Shown: positions 6,579 through 15,819, counted from the stretch's first letter. The stretch is 46,873 nucleotides of DNA from Bacillota bacterium (GCA_021791495.1 JAJYWN010000030.1:1-46873), one strand, 5' to 3'. Notes: generated by a model not told the origin, from the letters alone. A program made the numbers and translations.

Positions 6579-7898
6579 CTACCGGGGAGGCGGAGTCACC
6601 TGCGCTTTCGGCGGGGCGCGGCGCACGGCGCCGTCGGCGTCCACCGCCGTCCAGAACTCGGCCGAGAGGCCGTTCATGGTCTCCAGCGCGTCCCGCGCAC
6701 TCCTCCCTGAGAGCAGGCGCGGCTGCACGCCGTAGATACGGGCCGGGGTAACCAGGGCCCGTTCGACCACGCCCCTCGGACCCACTTCCAGTTCCAAGAC
6801 GGACGTTTCACTCGACATGGCGCCGCCCACATCGAAGATGAAATTGCCCAGGCTCCAGGCGACGAAACGGTCCAAGGCGAACTGGAATCCCTGCAGCACA
6901 TGGGGGTGGTGACCGATGATGACGGTGGCGCCGGCCTCCACCAGCTTCTGGGCCAGGCGTCTCTGGGCCGACTCCGGCTGGCGCGAACCCTCCACCCCCC
7001 AGTGCACCAGGACGATCACGGCGTCGGCACTGCCCTTCGCTTCCCGGACTGCGGCCAGCATGGCGGTTTCGTCCCTGGTGGTGGCCACCCCAGGGTAGTT
7101 CTCACCCGCCGTCCAGGGCCAGCCCACCGACGCCGGAACGACGTCCGTGAAACCCAGGAAGGCCAGGCGTAGGCCGTTTACCTGGAAGAACGCCGGAGCC
7201 GCCGCCTCGGCCGCGCTACGCCCCGCCCCCACCCACCTAATGCCGTTCTTCTTAAGCTCCTCCAGCGTATCCAGCAACGCCTCAGGGCCGTAGTCCAAGG
7301 TGTGGTTATTTGCCAGGTTGACCAGATCGATTCCGGCTCGGGCCGCTCCGGCGAGAGACCCCGCCTCCCCTTCGAAAGTGAACTCCTTGCCTGGCTGGGG
7401 TGTTCCGCGGTTGGATACCGGGCTTTCGAGGTTTACGACGGTCAGATCAGTGACCCGCAGCTTAGGGGCCACCTGTGCCCAGGGGTAGTCGGCTCCAGAC
7501 TGGTGGACGGCCCAACGTACCAGGCCGCCGAGGAGAACATCGCCGGTGAAGGAGAGAATGACTTTCCCAGGCTGTTCCGCAAGCCCCGCCGTCAGTCCAG
7601 CGGGCGGTGGTTCAGCGGGCGGTGGTCCAGCGGGCGGTGGTCCAGCGGTCGGCGAGCCGCTGACGGCCGGGCCGGTGACCGCCTTCCAGGAGAGTCGCGG
7701 GTGGTATTCCTGAAAGCCCGAAGCCACCAGCTCTTGACCAACCAGGTAGAAGGTGGCGGCCAGGAGGACGAGGATAGCCGTGAGAATTGGATAGACCGCC
7801 TCGGCGAGGTGATTGGCGCTGGCGGATCTCCCCGTGGCCTGGCTTTCCTTGGGCCGACTCCCCCCCGGTCGGTCCAGCCCGCCCCAGTTCATGCCCAT
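6579..7898 (-). CDS. CapA-family (poly-gamma-glutamate synthesis PgsA/CapA-like) phosphoesterase-fold protein, membrane-anchored
   Basis: A 439-residue CapA-type protein. Residues about 35-58 are a single hydrophobic anchor (AVYPILTAILVLLAATFYLVG), followed by a Pro-rich spacer of GPPPA repeats, then the CapA domain with metallophosphoesterase-like motifs: SFTGDVLLG, VVNLESP, NLANNHTLDYG, VHWGVE and IGHHPHVLQG. CapA/PgsA proteins take part in poly-gamma-glutamate or capsule export, but most homologues are uncharacterised and no pgsB/C genes are adjacent. ATG 7898 is chosen with AAAGGA upstream; ATG 7892 is an alternative. Further upstream the frame only mirrors the divergent M14 gene. It is transcribed away from M14 paralogue 2. 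Confidence 0.82.
   Translation of the reverse strand: MGMNWGGLDRPGGSRPKESQATGRSASANHLAEAVYPILTAILVLLAATFYLVGQELVASGFQEYHPRLSWKAVTGPAVSGSPTAGPPPAGPPPAEPPPAGLTAGLAEQPGKVILSFTGDVLLGGLVRWAVHQSGADYPWAQVAPKLRVTDLTVVNLESPVSNRGTPQPGKEFTFEGEAGSLAGAARAGIDLVNLANNHTLDYGPEALLDTLEELKKNGIRWVGAGRSAAEAAAPAFFQVNGLRLAFLGFTDVVPASVGWPWTAGENYPGVATTRDETAMLAAVREAKGSADAVIVLVHWGVEGSRQPESAQRRLAQKLVEAGATVIIGHHPHVLQGFQFALDRFVAWSLGNFIFDVGGAMSSETSVLELEVGPRGVVERALVTPARIYGVQPRLLSGRSARDALETMNGLSAEFWTAVDADGAVRRAPPKAQVTPPPR
7598..7642. repeat. Three 15-bp tandem repeats coding the Pro-rich linker of the CapA protein
   Basis: CAGCGGGCGGTGGTT/C is repeated at 7598, 7613 and 7628, with a decayed fourth copy after it. Read leftward it codes PPPAG/E-type repeats between membrane anchor and catalytic domain, so copy number would change the spacer length. 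Confidence 0.8.
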
Positions 7899-8036
7899 CC
7901 GTCCTTTCCGCCGCGGGGCCCCGCCGCCCAGGAATCGTCGCGTCAGGCCCGTGACTGCAGTACCACCCAGGCGTAGCCTATGCAACCCTGGGGCCGAAAG
8001 GGCATTTAGTCCGCGTGTCGAAGTGTTGCGCCGGAG

Positions 8037-9866
8037 ATGAGACAATTGGCCGATCTGACTCTGGATACGCAACGCTACTACCGCTACGACGAGATCGTCG
8101 CCTTCCTCCGGGAAGCAACGGCCGCCTACCCCGAGCTGGTCCGTGCCTACTCCATCGGACGCAGCTACGAAGGGCGCGACATTTGGATGACCGAGGTGAC
8201 CAACACCCGGACCGGACCCGCCGCGGACAAACCGGCGCTGTACATCGACGCCAACCACCATGCCGGTGAGGTGACGGGGAGCGCGGTAGCCTTGTACACC
8301 CTGTGGCTGCTGGTGACCCGTTATGGTAAACATGACGGGGCATCGGTCGTCAGCGGAGGAGGGGTAGGAGGGGGGACAGAAGGCGACGGAGGCAAGGGAG
8401 ACGCCGACAAGATTGACATAACGCGCCTCCTCGACACCACCGCCGTCTACATCCTGCCGCGCATCGCCGTGGACGGCTCCGAGCTCTACCTAACCACCCC
8501 CCAGACCTTGAGGAGCGGGCCGCGCCCCTGGCCGGACCCCGAGAACGCCGCGAAGCCGGGCCTCTATCCAGAGGACATCGATGGAGACGGGATGATCCTG
8601 CAGATGAGGGTGCCCGACCCCGCCGGGGAGTGGAAGGTCTCGGCGAAGGACCCGCGCCTGATGGTGCGCCGGGGCCCCGGCGAACAGGGAGGCACTTACT
8701 ACCGGCTCTATCCCGAAGGCCTCATCCGGAAATGGGATGGCGGCCCCTTCGAAATGGCCCCCACTCGCTTCGGCCTGGACTTCAACCGCAACTACCCCGC
8801 CTTCTGGGAACTCCCGACGCGTCAGCCGGGTTCGGGCGACTTCCCGCTTTCGGAGGCTGAATCCCGGGCGGTCGTCGGTTTCCTTTCGGCGCACCCGAAC
8901 GTCGGCGCCGTCATGTCCTACCACACCTCGGGCGGCATGATCCTCCGGCCCCTGTCCGGTGCCGCCGACGAACGCATGCCCCGGCGCGACTTTGCGGTCT
9001 ACCGGCACCTGGGCGAGAAAGGGCAGGCGGCCACCGGGTATCCCTGTTGGTCCTTGTACGAAAGCTTCATCACCGACAAGACACGTTCCACCTGCGGGGA
9101 CTTCATCCAATGGGTCTACGAATACCGCGGCATGGTCAGTTTCGCGACGGAATTGTGGGACATGGGCGGGCGCGCCGGCCTGAAGAAGCGCGACGCCCAC
9201 CAGCAGCTCAAGGTCACGGAGAAGGAGCGCGAGGAAGATGGCGCCAAGCTCCTGGCCTGGAACGACCAGACTCTGAGCGGCGAGGGGTTCGTTCCCTGGC
9301 GCCGGTTTGATCACCCGCAGTTGGGCCCGGTGGAGCTGGGCGGTTTCCTGCCGAAGACCGTCCGGCAGAACCCCCCGCCGGCGCTGCTGGAAGATGAGTG
9401 TCGCCGCAACGCCTTGTTCACCTTGATCCTGGCCGCGGCACTACCGCAGGCCGCCATCAAGGATTGGACGGTGGACCGGGTGTCGGGCTCCCTCTACCGG
9501 CTCCGGGTCACGGTGGCCAACGTGGGATACCTGGGGACGGCCGCCTCGGACATGGCCGTCTCCGCCAAGTCGGTGGGACCTTGCAAGGTATCACTGACGC
9601 TGGATAACGGCGTCTTCCTGGTCCATGGGCAGAAGACCATGGAAATAGGGCACTTGGATGGCCGGAGCGCCTCTCTCTTCGGGTCACCGGGGACGGCGGC
9701 GTCCAGCCGGCGGCTAGAGTGGCTGTTAGAGGTGAAGAGCGTGACGCCGCCCGGTGGGAAGGCCGCGGGCGGGCGCCAGAACAGTGGCGGCACCCCTGGG
9801 GTCGTGGTGACCTTCGATGGCGCGCGGGGCGGAAAAGCCTCGGCCCGGATCCCAATGTCGGAGTGA
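8037..9866 (+). CDS. M14-family zinc carboxypeptidase, paralogue 2
   Basis: A 609-residue M14 peptidase closely similar to paralogue 1 through most of its length. Zinc and catalytic motifs are complete: NHHAGEVTG, LDFNRNYPAFW, SYHTSGG, FATELWDMGG. A Gly/Asp-rich insertion (about 8350-8410) splits the segment after the HxxE helix at a place where paralogue 1 has no such insert, and a GGKAAGGRQNSGG loop lies near the C-terminus. No signal peptide, so it probably acts in the cytoplasm. ATG 8037 is given, but GGAG lies too close to it; TTG 8046, eight bases from that GGAG, matches the start of paralogue 1 and may be real. The D-aminopeptidase gene follows 67 bases later. Confidence 0.87.
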   Translation: MRQLADLTLDTQRYYRYDEIVAFLREATAAYPELVRAYSIGRSYEGRDIWMTEVTNTRTGPAADKPALYIDANHHAGEVTGSAVALYTLWLLVTRYGKHDGASVVSGGGVGGGTEGDGGKGDADKIDITRLLDTTAVYILPRIAVDGSELYLTTPQTLRSGPRPWPDPENAAKPGLYPEDIDGDGMILQMRVPDPAGEWKVSAKDPRLMVRRGPGEQGGTYYRLYPEGLIRKWDGGPFEMAPTRFGLDFNRNYPAFWELPTRQPGSGDFPLSEAESRAVVGFLSAHPNVGAVMSYHTSGGMILRPLSGAADERMPRRDFAVYRHLGEKGQAATGYPCWSLYESFITDKTRSTCGDFIQWVYEYRGMVSFATELWDMGGRAGLKKRDAHQQLKVTEKEREEDGAKLLAWNDQTLSGEGFVPWRRFDHPQLGPVELGGFLPKTVRQNPPPALLEDECRRNALFTLILAAALPQAAIKDWTVDRVSGSLYRLRVTVANVGYLGTAASDMAVSAKSVGPCKVSLTLDNGVFLVHGQKTMEIGHLDGRSASLFGSPGTAASSRRLEWLLEVKSVTPPGGKAAGGRQNSGGTPGVVVTFDGARGGKASARIPMSE

Positions 9867-9933
9867 TGTTGCGGGAGACCAAGCGAACGTTAGGACAGAC
9901 AGGAGAGAGATACGCGAAAGGAGACTGGTCCGC

Positions 9934-10764
9934 ATGAGAATCTACCTTTCCGCCGACATTGAAGGAGTGGCCGGCATCGCCAGCCGGGAGCAGATGTCGC
10001 CCGAGGGCAAGCACTGGGACGAGGGCCGCACGCTGATGACGGAGGAGACCAACGCCGCCATCAAGGGTGCCTTCGACGCCGGCGCCAATTACGTGATGGT
10101 GAACGACTCCCACGGCCACATGCACAACATCAAGCCCGACAAGCTGGACCCCCGGGCCGAGCTGTCGCAGGGGTATCCTAAGCCCCTTTACATGATGGAA
10201 GGCATCATGGACGGCTATGACTTGGCCTTCTTCGTCGGTTACCACGCTATGGTCGGCACCGCCGAAGGGGTGTTCAACCACTCCTACATCGGCCGCGGCG
10301 TCTACAACGTCCGCGTCAATGGCGTGCCCATGTCAGAGAGCGGCCTTAACGGCAAGTTGGCCGGGCATTTCGGTGTTCCCGTGGGGCTGGTGACCGGGGA
10401 CCAGAACATTATTGAACAGACCAAGCGGTTCGCCCCAGGCATCGAAGGTGTCGTGGTGAAGCACGGTCAGGGCCGCGCCAGCGCCCGTTCCCTGGCCCCC
10501 GCCAAAGCCCGCGAACTCATCTACGAGGGCGCCGTCCGGGCCGTCCACGCCCATAAAGAAGGAAAGCCGGACCGGCTCATGAAGGAAAAGACCCCGGTCA
10601 AGTGGGAAGTCGACACGGTGGCCACCTTGATGGCCGATCTGGCCTGCCTGGTGCCCGGTGTGACGCGCACGGCGGGCCGCACGGTGGCCTGGAAGAGTAA
10701 AGACTACTACGAGGGTTTCAAGACCTTCATGGCCGTGACCACCCTGTTCTACACGGTGTTATAG
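9934..10764 (+). CDS. dppA: DppA-like M55 D-aminopeptidase
   Basis: A 276-residue M55 protein, homologous to Bacillus DppA, a zinc D-aminopeptidase that forms a self-compartmentalising ring. The expected metal ligands are visible: SADIEG (Asp8 and Glu10), NDSHGHMHN (His near 60), GYHAMVG (His near 104) and PMSESGLN (Glu near 133). DppA releases D-Ala from D-Ala peptides, for example during cell-wall peptide reuse. ATG 9934 has AAAGGAG 11 bases upstream. It lies between an M14 carboxypeptidase and a nitroreductase on the same strand, suggesting a peptide-salvage unit. Substrate range is inferred from the family. Confidence 0.9.
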   Translation: MRIYLSADIEGVAGIASREQMSPEGKHWDEGRTLMTEETNAAIKGAFDAGANYVMVNDSHGHMHNIKPDKLDPRAELSQGYPKPLYMMEGIMDGYDLAFFVGYHAMVGTAEGVFNHSYIGRGVYNVRVNGVPMSESGLNGKLAGHFGVPVGLVTGDQNIIEQTKRFAPGIEGVVVKHGQGRASARSLAPAKARELIYEGAVRAVHAHKEGKPDRLMKEKTPVKWEVDTVATLMADLACLVPGVTRTAGRTVAWKSKDYYEGFKTFMAVTTLFYTVL

Positions 10765-10801
10765 AGGCGCATAACCTGTTTCCGGAGGAGGTGGCCGGGA
10801 T

Positions 10802-11296
10802 TTGGACGTTCTGACGGCCATCAGGACGAGGCGTAGTATCCGACAGTTCAAGGACGAGCCTGTGCCGGAGGAGAAGTTGCAGGCGGTCCTGGAGGCGGCC
10901 CGCTCGGCCCCATCGGCCGGCAACCGTCAGAACTGGAAGTTCGTCGTGGTCAAGGACAAGGCCATCCGTGAGAAGTTGGTGGACGCCGCCAACGGCCAGA
11001 CCTTCGTGGGTCGGGCGCCGGTGGTCATCGCCTGTTGCGCGCCGGACCCAAGCCAGAAGTGGCACATGGTGGATGTGGCCATCGCCATCGACCACATGAC
11101 CCTGGCGGCCCATTCCTTGGGACTGGGGACTTGCTGGGTCGGAGCGTTCAACGAGGCTAAGGTCAAGGACACGCTGGGAATTCCGGACGGGGTGAAGATC
11201 GTCCAGATACTCCCGTTGGGGGTGCCGGCGGCGTCCGGTACGCCCAAGCCGCGCAAGAGTCTGGAGCAGATCGTGGTCTACGACTCCTGGAGGTAG
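10802..11296 (+). CDS. Nitroreductase-family FMN-dependent oxidoreductase
   Basis: A 164-residue compact nitroreductase. The FMN-phosphate motif is TRRSIRQFKDEP near the start, followed by ARSAPSAGNRQNWKFVVV (cofactor-binding loop) and a C-terminal GVPAASGTPKPRKSLEQIV segment typical of the short clostridial group. Such proteins use NAD(P)H to reduce nitro compounds, quinones or flavins; no substrate is evident. The TTG start at 10802 has GGAGGAGG 11 bases upstream. It follows dppA by 37 bases and precedes the MATE pump by 30 bases, so the four genes from M14 to MATE may be one transcript. Confidence 0.87.
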   Translation: MDVLTAIRTRRSIRQFKDEPVPEEKLQAVLEAARSAPSAGNRQNWKFVVVKDKAIREKLVDAANGQTFVGRAPVVIACCAPDPSQKWHMVDVAIAIDHMTLAAHSLGLGTCWVGAFNEAKVKDTLGIPDGVKIVQILPLGVPAASGTPKPRKSLEQIVVYDSWR

Positions 11297-11326
11297 CGCC
11301 CGGAGGACCACGAATGATGAAGTCAG

Positions 11327-12754
11327 TTGCCGCATCAGTCGGACCAGGAGATGGAGTTATTGGCTACCGGACAAGCACGCCTGCGCGACGATCTGAAGGA
11401 AGCCCTGGCCGCCGAGACTTTGGCGCCCAGCCAGCTGCGGCGCACGGCGCTCGCACTGGCCTGGCCTTCGGTTCTAGATAACGTCCTGCAGAGCCTGGTC
11501 AATATGGTCGCGCTCATCATGGTCGGCCACTTGTCGCCCGCCGCCATCGCGGCCGTCGGCGCTTCTAATCAAGTCATGAACCTGGCCCTCACCGTCTTCA
11601 TGGCTCTGGCTATCGGTACCACGGCCCTAGTGGCCCGGCATGTCGGCGCCGAAGACCAGAAAGGCGCCGACTTGGTGACCCGCCAGAGCTTGTGGGTTTC
11701 CATCGCCCTCGGACTGGGCGTCGGCGCCGTGGGAGTGGCGCTGGCCCGGCCCATCCTAACCGCTCTTGGCGCCGACGCCGACGTGATGCGGTACGGGCTA
11801 CCCTTCCTGCGCATTTCCCTTGGCACCATCGTCCTGGCCTCTATCGGCATCATGGTCTCCGCCGCCCTGCGCGGGGCGGGGGACATGCGCACGCCGCTGG
11901 CCATCAACGTCATCGCCAATGTGGCGAACTTCGGCTTCCTCTGGGTCCTCATCAACGGGCACCTCGGATTCCCGGCCATGGGCGTGGCCGGCGCGGCCTT
12001 GGGCACGGCCCTGACCCGCCTGCTCAGCACGGTCATGTACTTGAGCAGGCTGATCCCCGGACGGTCGCGGGTACAGGTCTCCTTGTCGAAGGGGATCGGC
12101 CTGGACTTCGGGGTCATGGGGCGCCTGTTCCGTGTGGGAATGCCCTCCGCTATCGAGCAGGCCTTCATGCAGTTCGGGATGCTCGTCTTCATCAAACTGG
12201 TCATCGGACTGGGCACCAAGGTGTACGCTGCCCACATGATCGGCACGAACGTGACGGCGCTGGCGTTTCAGCCGGGGATAGGGCTGGGGACGGCCTGCGC
12301 CACCATGATCGGCCAGGGCCTCGGGGCCAAGCGTCCGGACCGGGCGGAGCTATTCGCCCGGGAGACGGTGAAGATGGCTTTCTTCCTGATGACCGGAGTG
12401 GCGGCCACCTACTTCGCCTTCAGCGGCCTCATCGTGCGGGTCTACACTCAGGACCTGGCGGTCATCGCCACGGGCGCCCTCATCCTGAAGATGTCGGCCC
12501 TGGTCCAGCCGGGAAACAGCGTGGGCAACGTGCTGTCGGGCGGGTTGCGCGGGGCGGGAGACACCAAGTGGCCGATGTACGTCACCATCCTGTGCCTGTA
12601 CGCGATCCGCCTGCCCGTCACGTACCTGGTCGTGCAGTACCTGCATTTCGGGATCGTGGGCATCTGGGCGGCCATCTTCCTGGATATGAACTTTCGGGCT
12701 TTCCTCATCGGGCGCCGTTTCCTGGGCGGGCGGTGGAAAGAGGTTGCGGTGTAG
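11327..12754 (+). CDS. MATE-family multidrug/metabolite efflux pump
   Basis: A 475-residue, 12-helix MATE (NorM/DinF type) transporter with the two-fold repeat: LALAWPSVLDNVLQSLVNMVALIMVGHLSP begins the first half and VGMPSAIEQAFMQFGMLVFIKLV the second; SAALRGAGDMRTP and GGLRGAGDTKWPM are the paired family loops. MATE pumps export cationic drugs or metabolites in exchange for H+ or Na+. The start is problematic: GGAGG (11302-11306) is ideally placed for ATG 11314, but that ATG is out of frame and in-frame stops at 11315 and 11318 exclude anything earlier. TTG 11327 is given; ATG 11351 is possible. A perfect hairpin terminator follows. Confidence 0.87.
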   Translation: MPHQSDQEMELLATGQARLRDDLKEALAAETLAPSQLRRTALALAWPSVLDNVLQSLVNMVALIMVGHLSPAAIAAVGASNQVMNLALTVFMALAIGTTALVARHVGAEDQKGADLVTRQSLWVSIALGLGVGAVGVALARPILTALGADADVMRYGLPFLRISLGTIVLASIGIMVSAALRGAGDMRTPLAINVIANVANFGFLWVLINGHLGFPAMGVAGAALGTALTRLLSTVMYLSRLIPGRSRVQVSLSKGIGLDFGVMGRLFRVGMPSAIEQAFMQFGMLVFIKLVIGLGTKVYAAHMIGTNVTALAFQPGIGLGTACATMIGQGLGAKRPDRAELFARETVKMAFFLMTGVAATYFAFSGLIVRVYTQDLAVIATGALILKMSALVQPGNSVGNVLSGGLRGAGDTKWPMYVTILCLYAIRLPVTYLVVQYLHFGIVGIWAAIFLDMNFRAFLIGRRFLGGRWKEVAV

Positions 12755-12765
12755 AGGAAGTGCCA

Positions 12766-12803
12766 CGGAAAGACCCGACCGGAGAACCGGTCGGGTCTTT
12801 CCG
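12766..12803. terminator. Perfect 17-bp hairpin, bidirectional terminator
   Basis: CGGAAAGACCCGACCGG (12766-12782), loop AGAA, and its exact complement (12787-12803). The 3' arm contains TCTTTCC on both strands because of the symmetry. It lies between the convergent MATE and Met/Gly-rich protein genes, so it can serve both. Confidence 0.8.
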
Positions 12804-12890
12804 TTGGGGGGCAAACCTGCGAGAGCAGGAGGTCTGTGCTTAATCAGTCTACGCGCCGCCGGAAGGGGCCTGAGCCTGCGGAGCGGGGTT

Positions 12891-14039
12891 CTACCAGCCG
12901 CGCATCATGCCGCCACGGCCACCCATCATGCCACGGCCGAAACCGCGTCCAGGTACGACCGGAACGTTATTGCCCGCGTTACCCTGGACATTGGCGTTGA
13001 TGCCCGGGCAGGTCCCCGAGAGGTTGGCCTGGGCCTGCGTCAGCTTTCCGGCTTTGACCAGTTCGCTGAGGAAGGCATTCCAGGTCGCCTGGGCCGCCGT
13101 CTGGGCCTTGGTCAGGTCCACGCCGTAACTCTGCGCGACGGCAGCCAAAGTCTTGCCGGAATTGAGCGCGGCCACGACATCCGCCGCCGTAGCTTTGCCG
13201 CCCGACAGGTCGGCGATGGCGTCCGCTATCACGATGAAGTGCGGTGGAGTCTTGGTGAGGAGATCCTTCACCACATCGGCGGTGAGGCCGGTGGCCGTCG
13301 CCAAAGCGTCCGGGTCATACATAGGGGAGTTGGTCGGAGTACCGGACACCAGGCCGCCGGGGCCGCCAAACCCGCCCATCATGCCACGTCCGAAACCGAA
13401 TCCTGGTATGAGCGGGACATTGCTGCCCGCGCTAGCCGCAAGGTCGGCCTGGGCCTGTGTCAGCCTGCCTGCTTTGACCAATTCGCTGAGGAAGGCATTC
13501 CAGGTCGCCTGGGCCGCCGTCTGGGCCGTGGTCAGGTCCACGCTGTAGCTCTGCGCCACAGCAGCCACGGTCTTGCCGGAATTGAGCGCGGCCACGACAT
13601 CCGCCGCCGTGGCCTTGCCGCCCGACAGGTCGGCGATGGCGTCCGCCATCACAATGAAGTGCGGTGGAGCCTTGGTGAGGAGATCCTTCACCACATCGGC
13701 GGTGAGGCCGGTGGCCGTCGCCAGCGCATCGGGGTCATGCATGGGGGAGGTGGCCGCGGCGCCGGCCCTCAGGCCGCCAAAGCCACCCATCATGCCACCG
13801 AAACCGCCAAAGCCGAAACCGCCCATCATGCCGAAGCCACGGCCCACACCGACCACGCCGGAGCCCACGTTTTGGCCGTTGGGCCCGGTCGCTAGGGTGT
13901 CACCTGTTGGTGTTGCCGAGCGGCCCCAGAAACCGTTGAAGCCCTGAGCGGCGAAAGCTGGAACAGCCATCACGGCCACGAGTAGAACCACCAAGATCAT
14001 AACCGTAACCTTCCAACGCTTCCTCTCTCTATCTGCCAT
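12891..14039 (-). CDS. Secreted Met/Gly-rich protein with two near-identical internal repeats
   Basis: A 382-residue exported protein of no family I can name with certainty. A basic start and hydrophobic stretch (VTVMILVVLLVAVMAVPAFAAQG) form a signal peptide cleaved near AFA-A. The mature part alternates Met/Gly/Phe-rich runs (GRGFGMMGGFGFGG; FGRGMMGGFGG; RGMMGGRGGMMRGW at the C-terminus) with two about 105-residue helical repeats (SPM-DPDALATATGL ... AFLSELVKAGLTQAQA). Repeated Met pairs with few Cys (one in the mature protein) would suit soft-metal ions such as Cu(I), but this is inference. It somewhat resembles DUF2680/YckD-like secreted proteins of clostridia. It is the last gene of a leftward run after a response regulator and a kinase, 123 bases from the kinase stop. 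Confidence 0.82.
   Translation of the reverse strand: MADRERKRWKVTVMILVVLLVAVMAVPAFAAQGFNGFWGRSATPTGDTLATGPNGQNVGSGVVGVGRGFGMMGGFGFGGFGGMMGGFGGLRAGAAATSPMHDPDALATATGLTADVVKDLLTKAPPHFIVMADAIADLSGGKATAADVVAALNSGKTVAAVAQSYSVDLTTAQTAAQATWNAFLSELVKAGRLTQAQADLAASAGSNVPLIPGFGFGRGMMGGFGGPGGLVSGTPTNSPMYDPDALATATGLTADVVKDLLTKTPPHFIVIADAIADLSGGKATAADVVAALNSGKTLAAVAQSYGVDLTKAQTAAQATWNAFLSELVKAGKLTQAQANLSGTCPGINANVQGNAGNNVPVVPGRGFGRGMMGGRGGMMRGW
13024..13745. repeat. Internal direct duplication with 420-bp offset
   Basis: About 300 bp at 13024-13325 recur almost unchanged at 13444-13745, with long identical runs such as around 13061-13110 versus 13481-13530. The duplication is in frame and gives the two repeat domains of the secreted protein. 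High nucleotide identity, including third positions, points to recent duplication or gene conversion. Confidence 0.88.
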
Positions 14040-14162
14040 TAAAGAATGTCGCCTCCTTCGTTTTTGGTCTCTATGTCTACACGAGAAGATCGCCTGTCGC
14101 AGCCTTCATGATATCCAGTGGATGTGGCCTTTCTGTGAACGGAGCAGGAACACTCTTTCCAA

Positions 14163-15737
14163 CTATCTGGTAGACGCTGGAATGGTGAAATGGAAGGTGG
14201 CGCCCTTGCCTTCTCCGTTGCTCTCCGCCCAGACGCGCCCGCCGTGGGCTTCTATGATGCGTTTGGAGATGGGCAGCCCCAGCCCTGTACCGGCTGTGGT
14301 ACGCTGATGCGAATGGTCAACCTTGTAGAAGCGGTCCCAGATAAGCGGTAATTCCGCGGGGGCGATCCCTTCGCCGTCATCAGTCACGCTCACCTGCACA
14401 TCCGAGGCCACGTGTGAAACCTTGACGGTCACGTGTCCGCCGGCCGGCGTATGACGAATCGCGTTGGTGAGGAGATTGGTCAGCACCTGCATGAGACGTT
14501 CTCCGTCGGCGAGAGCCGGTGGCACGCCGGGGGCCACCTCCACCCGCGCCTCCACGTTCTTATCGGTGAAGAGGGGTCCAAGCCGCTCCAAGGCGCCGCT
14601 CCCCAACTCGGCCAGGTCCACCGGCTCCAGGGCCAACTTCTCCTTGCCGGCTTCGAGCCGCGACAGGTCAAGGAGGTCGTCGATGAGACGCGACAGCCGC
14701 ACGGTTTCGTCGCGGATGATACCCAGATACCGGGAAGAGGTCTCGGGGTCGTCCACGGTGCCGTCGATGAGTGGCTCCACGAACCCCCGGACGGCGGTAA
14801 GGGGCGTCTTCAATTCATGCGAAACGTTGGCTACGAACTCGCGCCGCATCTCCTCCACCTTGCCGGCCTCGGCGGCCAGGTAGTTCAGGGAATGGGCCAG
14901 CTCACCCACCTCTTGCGGAGCGGCCCCCGACACGGCCACTCGCTCTTCGAACTGCCCGTGGGCCATGTCGCGGGCGACACGGCTCATCTGGCGCAACGGA
15001 CCGCTGATGGAACGAGACAAGGTGAACCCGGCCAAGAGAGCCAGGAGGAGGGCTCCCACGCCGGCGATGGCCAGGGCCACCTCAACGCGCTGCAGTACGG
15101 GTCCCACGGTGGCCACGGAGGCATTTAGGAAGACCCCGCCAAGTACCGGTGTGCCGGGCGCCTGGTTGCTCAATTGCGCCGGAAGACCGACGGTTACCAC
15201 ATGCTGTCCGAAAATACTCGAATAGCCGGTCAGGCTCACGGTCTGACCGGAAAGCACCTGAGCGACTTCGGTGTTCGACAGCTGCGAGCCAAGGATATTC
15301 ACGATCATGCCCATGCCGCCGCCCCAACCTGGCCCCATCATTCCGCTCGAACCACGCCCCATCATCCATCCGGGCCCGGGCAGGCCGCGCCCGAAGCTGA
15401 ATCCACCCATCATGGAACTGGTACCGGAGACGGCCACCACTTGGCGGTTCTTGTTCACCACGAAGATGCGGGCGCCCGTGGACAAATCGAAAAGGTTTAG
15501 CATGCTTTCGTACGTCTGGGAGTCCATGGTCCCCGCCAGGTACTGCGCGGTGGCCGCCGCCAGCTGGGTGCCCTGGCTGGCCAGTTCGTCGGCGCGGGCG
15601 TCCAGGAGGGAACTGCGTAAGAGACCCGCCATGATCAGACCAAGGCCGGCCAGGGCGACTACGATGATCAAAATGTACGAGATCATCAGGCGCCCGAAAA
15701 GGCTTCTCATCCGCACGGGGCGACTCTGGTGGGTCAT
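14163..15737 (-). CDS. Membrane sensor histidine kinase with a Met/Gly-rich extracytoplasmic loop
   Basis: A 524-residue HK of the PhoR/VicK-like type. TM1 is about residues 17-40, an extracytoplasmic domain spans 41-215, TM2 about 218-242, then HAMP, HisKA with phospho-accepting His307 (VSHELKTPL), and HATPase_c with N (LLTNAIRHTP), G1 (DDGEGIAP) and G2 (GTGLGLPISK). The sensor domain holds a stretch at about 109-144 with three MM pairs in Gly-rich context (MMGGFSFGRG, WMMGRGSSG, MMGPGW), closely resembling runs in the secreted protein encoded next to it. ATG 15737 has GGAGGGAG upstream. It follows the response regulator gene by 82 bases and is probably co-transcribed with it. Confidence 0.92.
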   Translation of the reverse strand: MTHQSRPVRMRSLFGRLMISYILIIVVALAGLGLIMAGLLRSSLLDARADELASQGTQLAAATAQYLAGTMDSQTYESMLNLFDLSTGARIFVVNKNRQVVAVSGTSSMMGGFSFGRGLPGPGWMMGRGSSGMMGPGWGGGMGMIVNILGSQLSNTEVAQVLSGQTVSLTGYSSIFGQHVVTVGLPAQLSNQAPGTPVLGGVFLNASVATVGPVLQRVEVALAIAGVGALLLALLAGFTLSRSISGPLRQMSRVARDMAHGQFEERVAVSGAAPQEVGELAHSLNYLAAEAGKVEEMRREFVANVSHELKTPLTAVRGFVEPLIDGTVDDPETSSRYLGIIRDETVRLSRLIDDLLDLSRLEAGKEKLALEPVDLAELGSGALERLGPLFTDKNVEARVEVAPGVPPALADGERLMQVLTNLLTNAIRHTPAGGHVTVKVSHVASDVQVSVTDDGEGIAPAELPLIWDRFYKVDHSHQRTTAGTGLGLPISKRIIEAHGGRVWAESNGEGKGATFHFTIPASTR

Positions 15738-15819
15738 CCGCTCTCCCTCCTTTCTGGCCTAACACCTGCCTGCCGGCCTGCTCCTACGCTCCCTCTCCAG
15801 AGCAGCTGCAAGGCTTGAC

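Noticed and set aside
6192-6710. A plus-strand open frame over the ridA-capA gap
   Set aside because: No family features, runs into the capA 3' end in antisense, and covers the hairpin cluster.
7302-7976. A plus-strand open frame opposite capA
   Set aside because: The minus strand encodes the CapA motifs; the plus frame has no domain and no ribosome site.
11692-12843. A 383-codon plus-strand open frame within the MATE gene
   Set aside because: It is a GC-rich shadow frame; the MATE frame has clear family motifs and this one only His/Arg/Gly-rich sequence.
12744-13895. A 383-codon plus-strand open frame opposite the Met/Gly-rich protein
   Set aside because: Antisense to a gene with a signal peptide and duplicated domain; its own repeats are only the mirror of that duplication.
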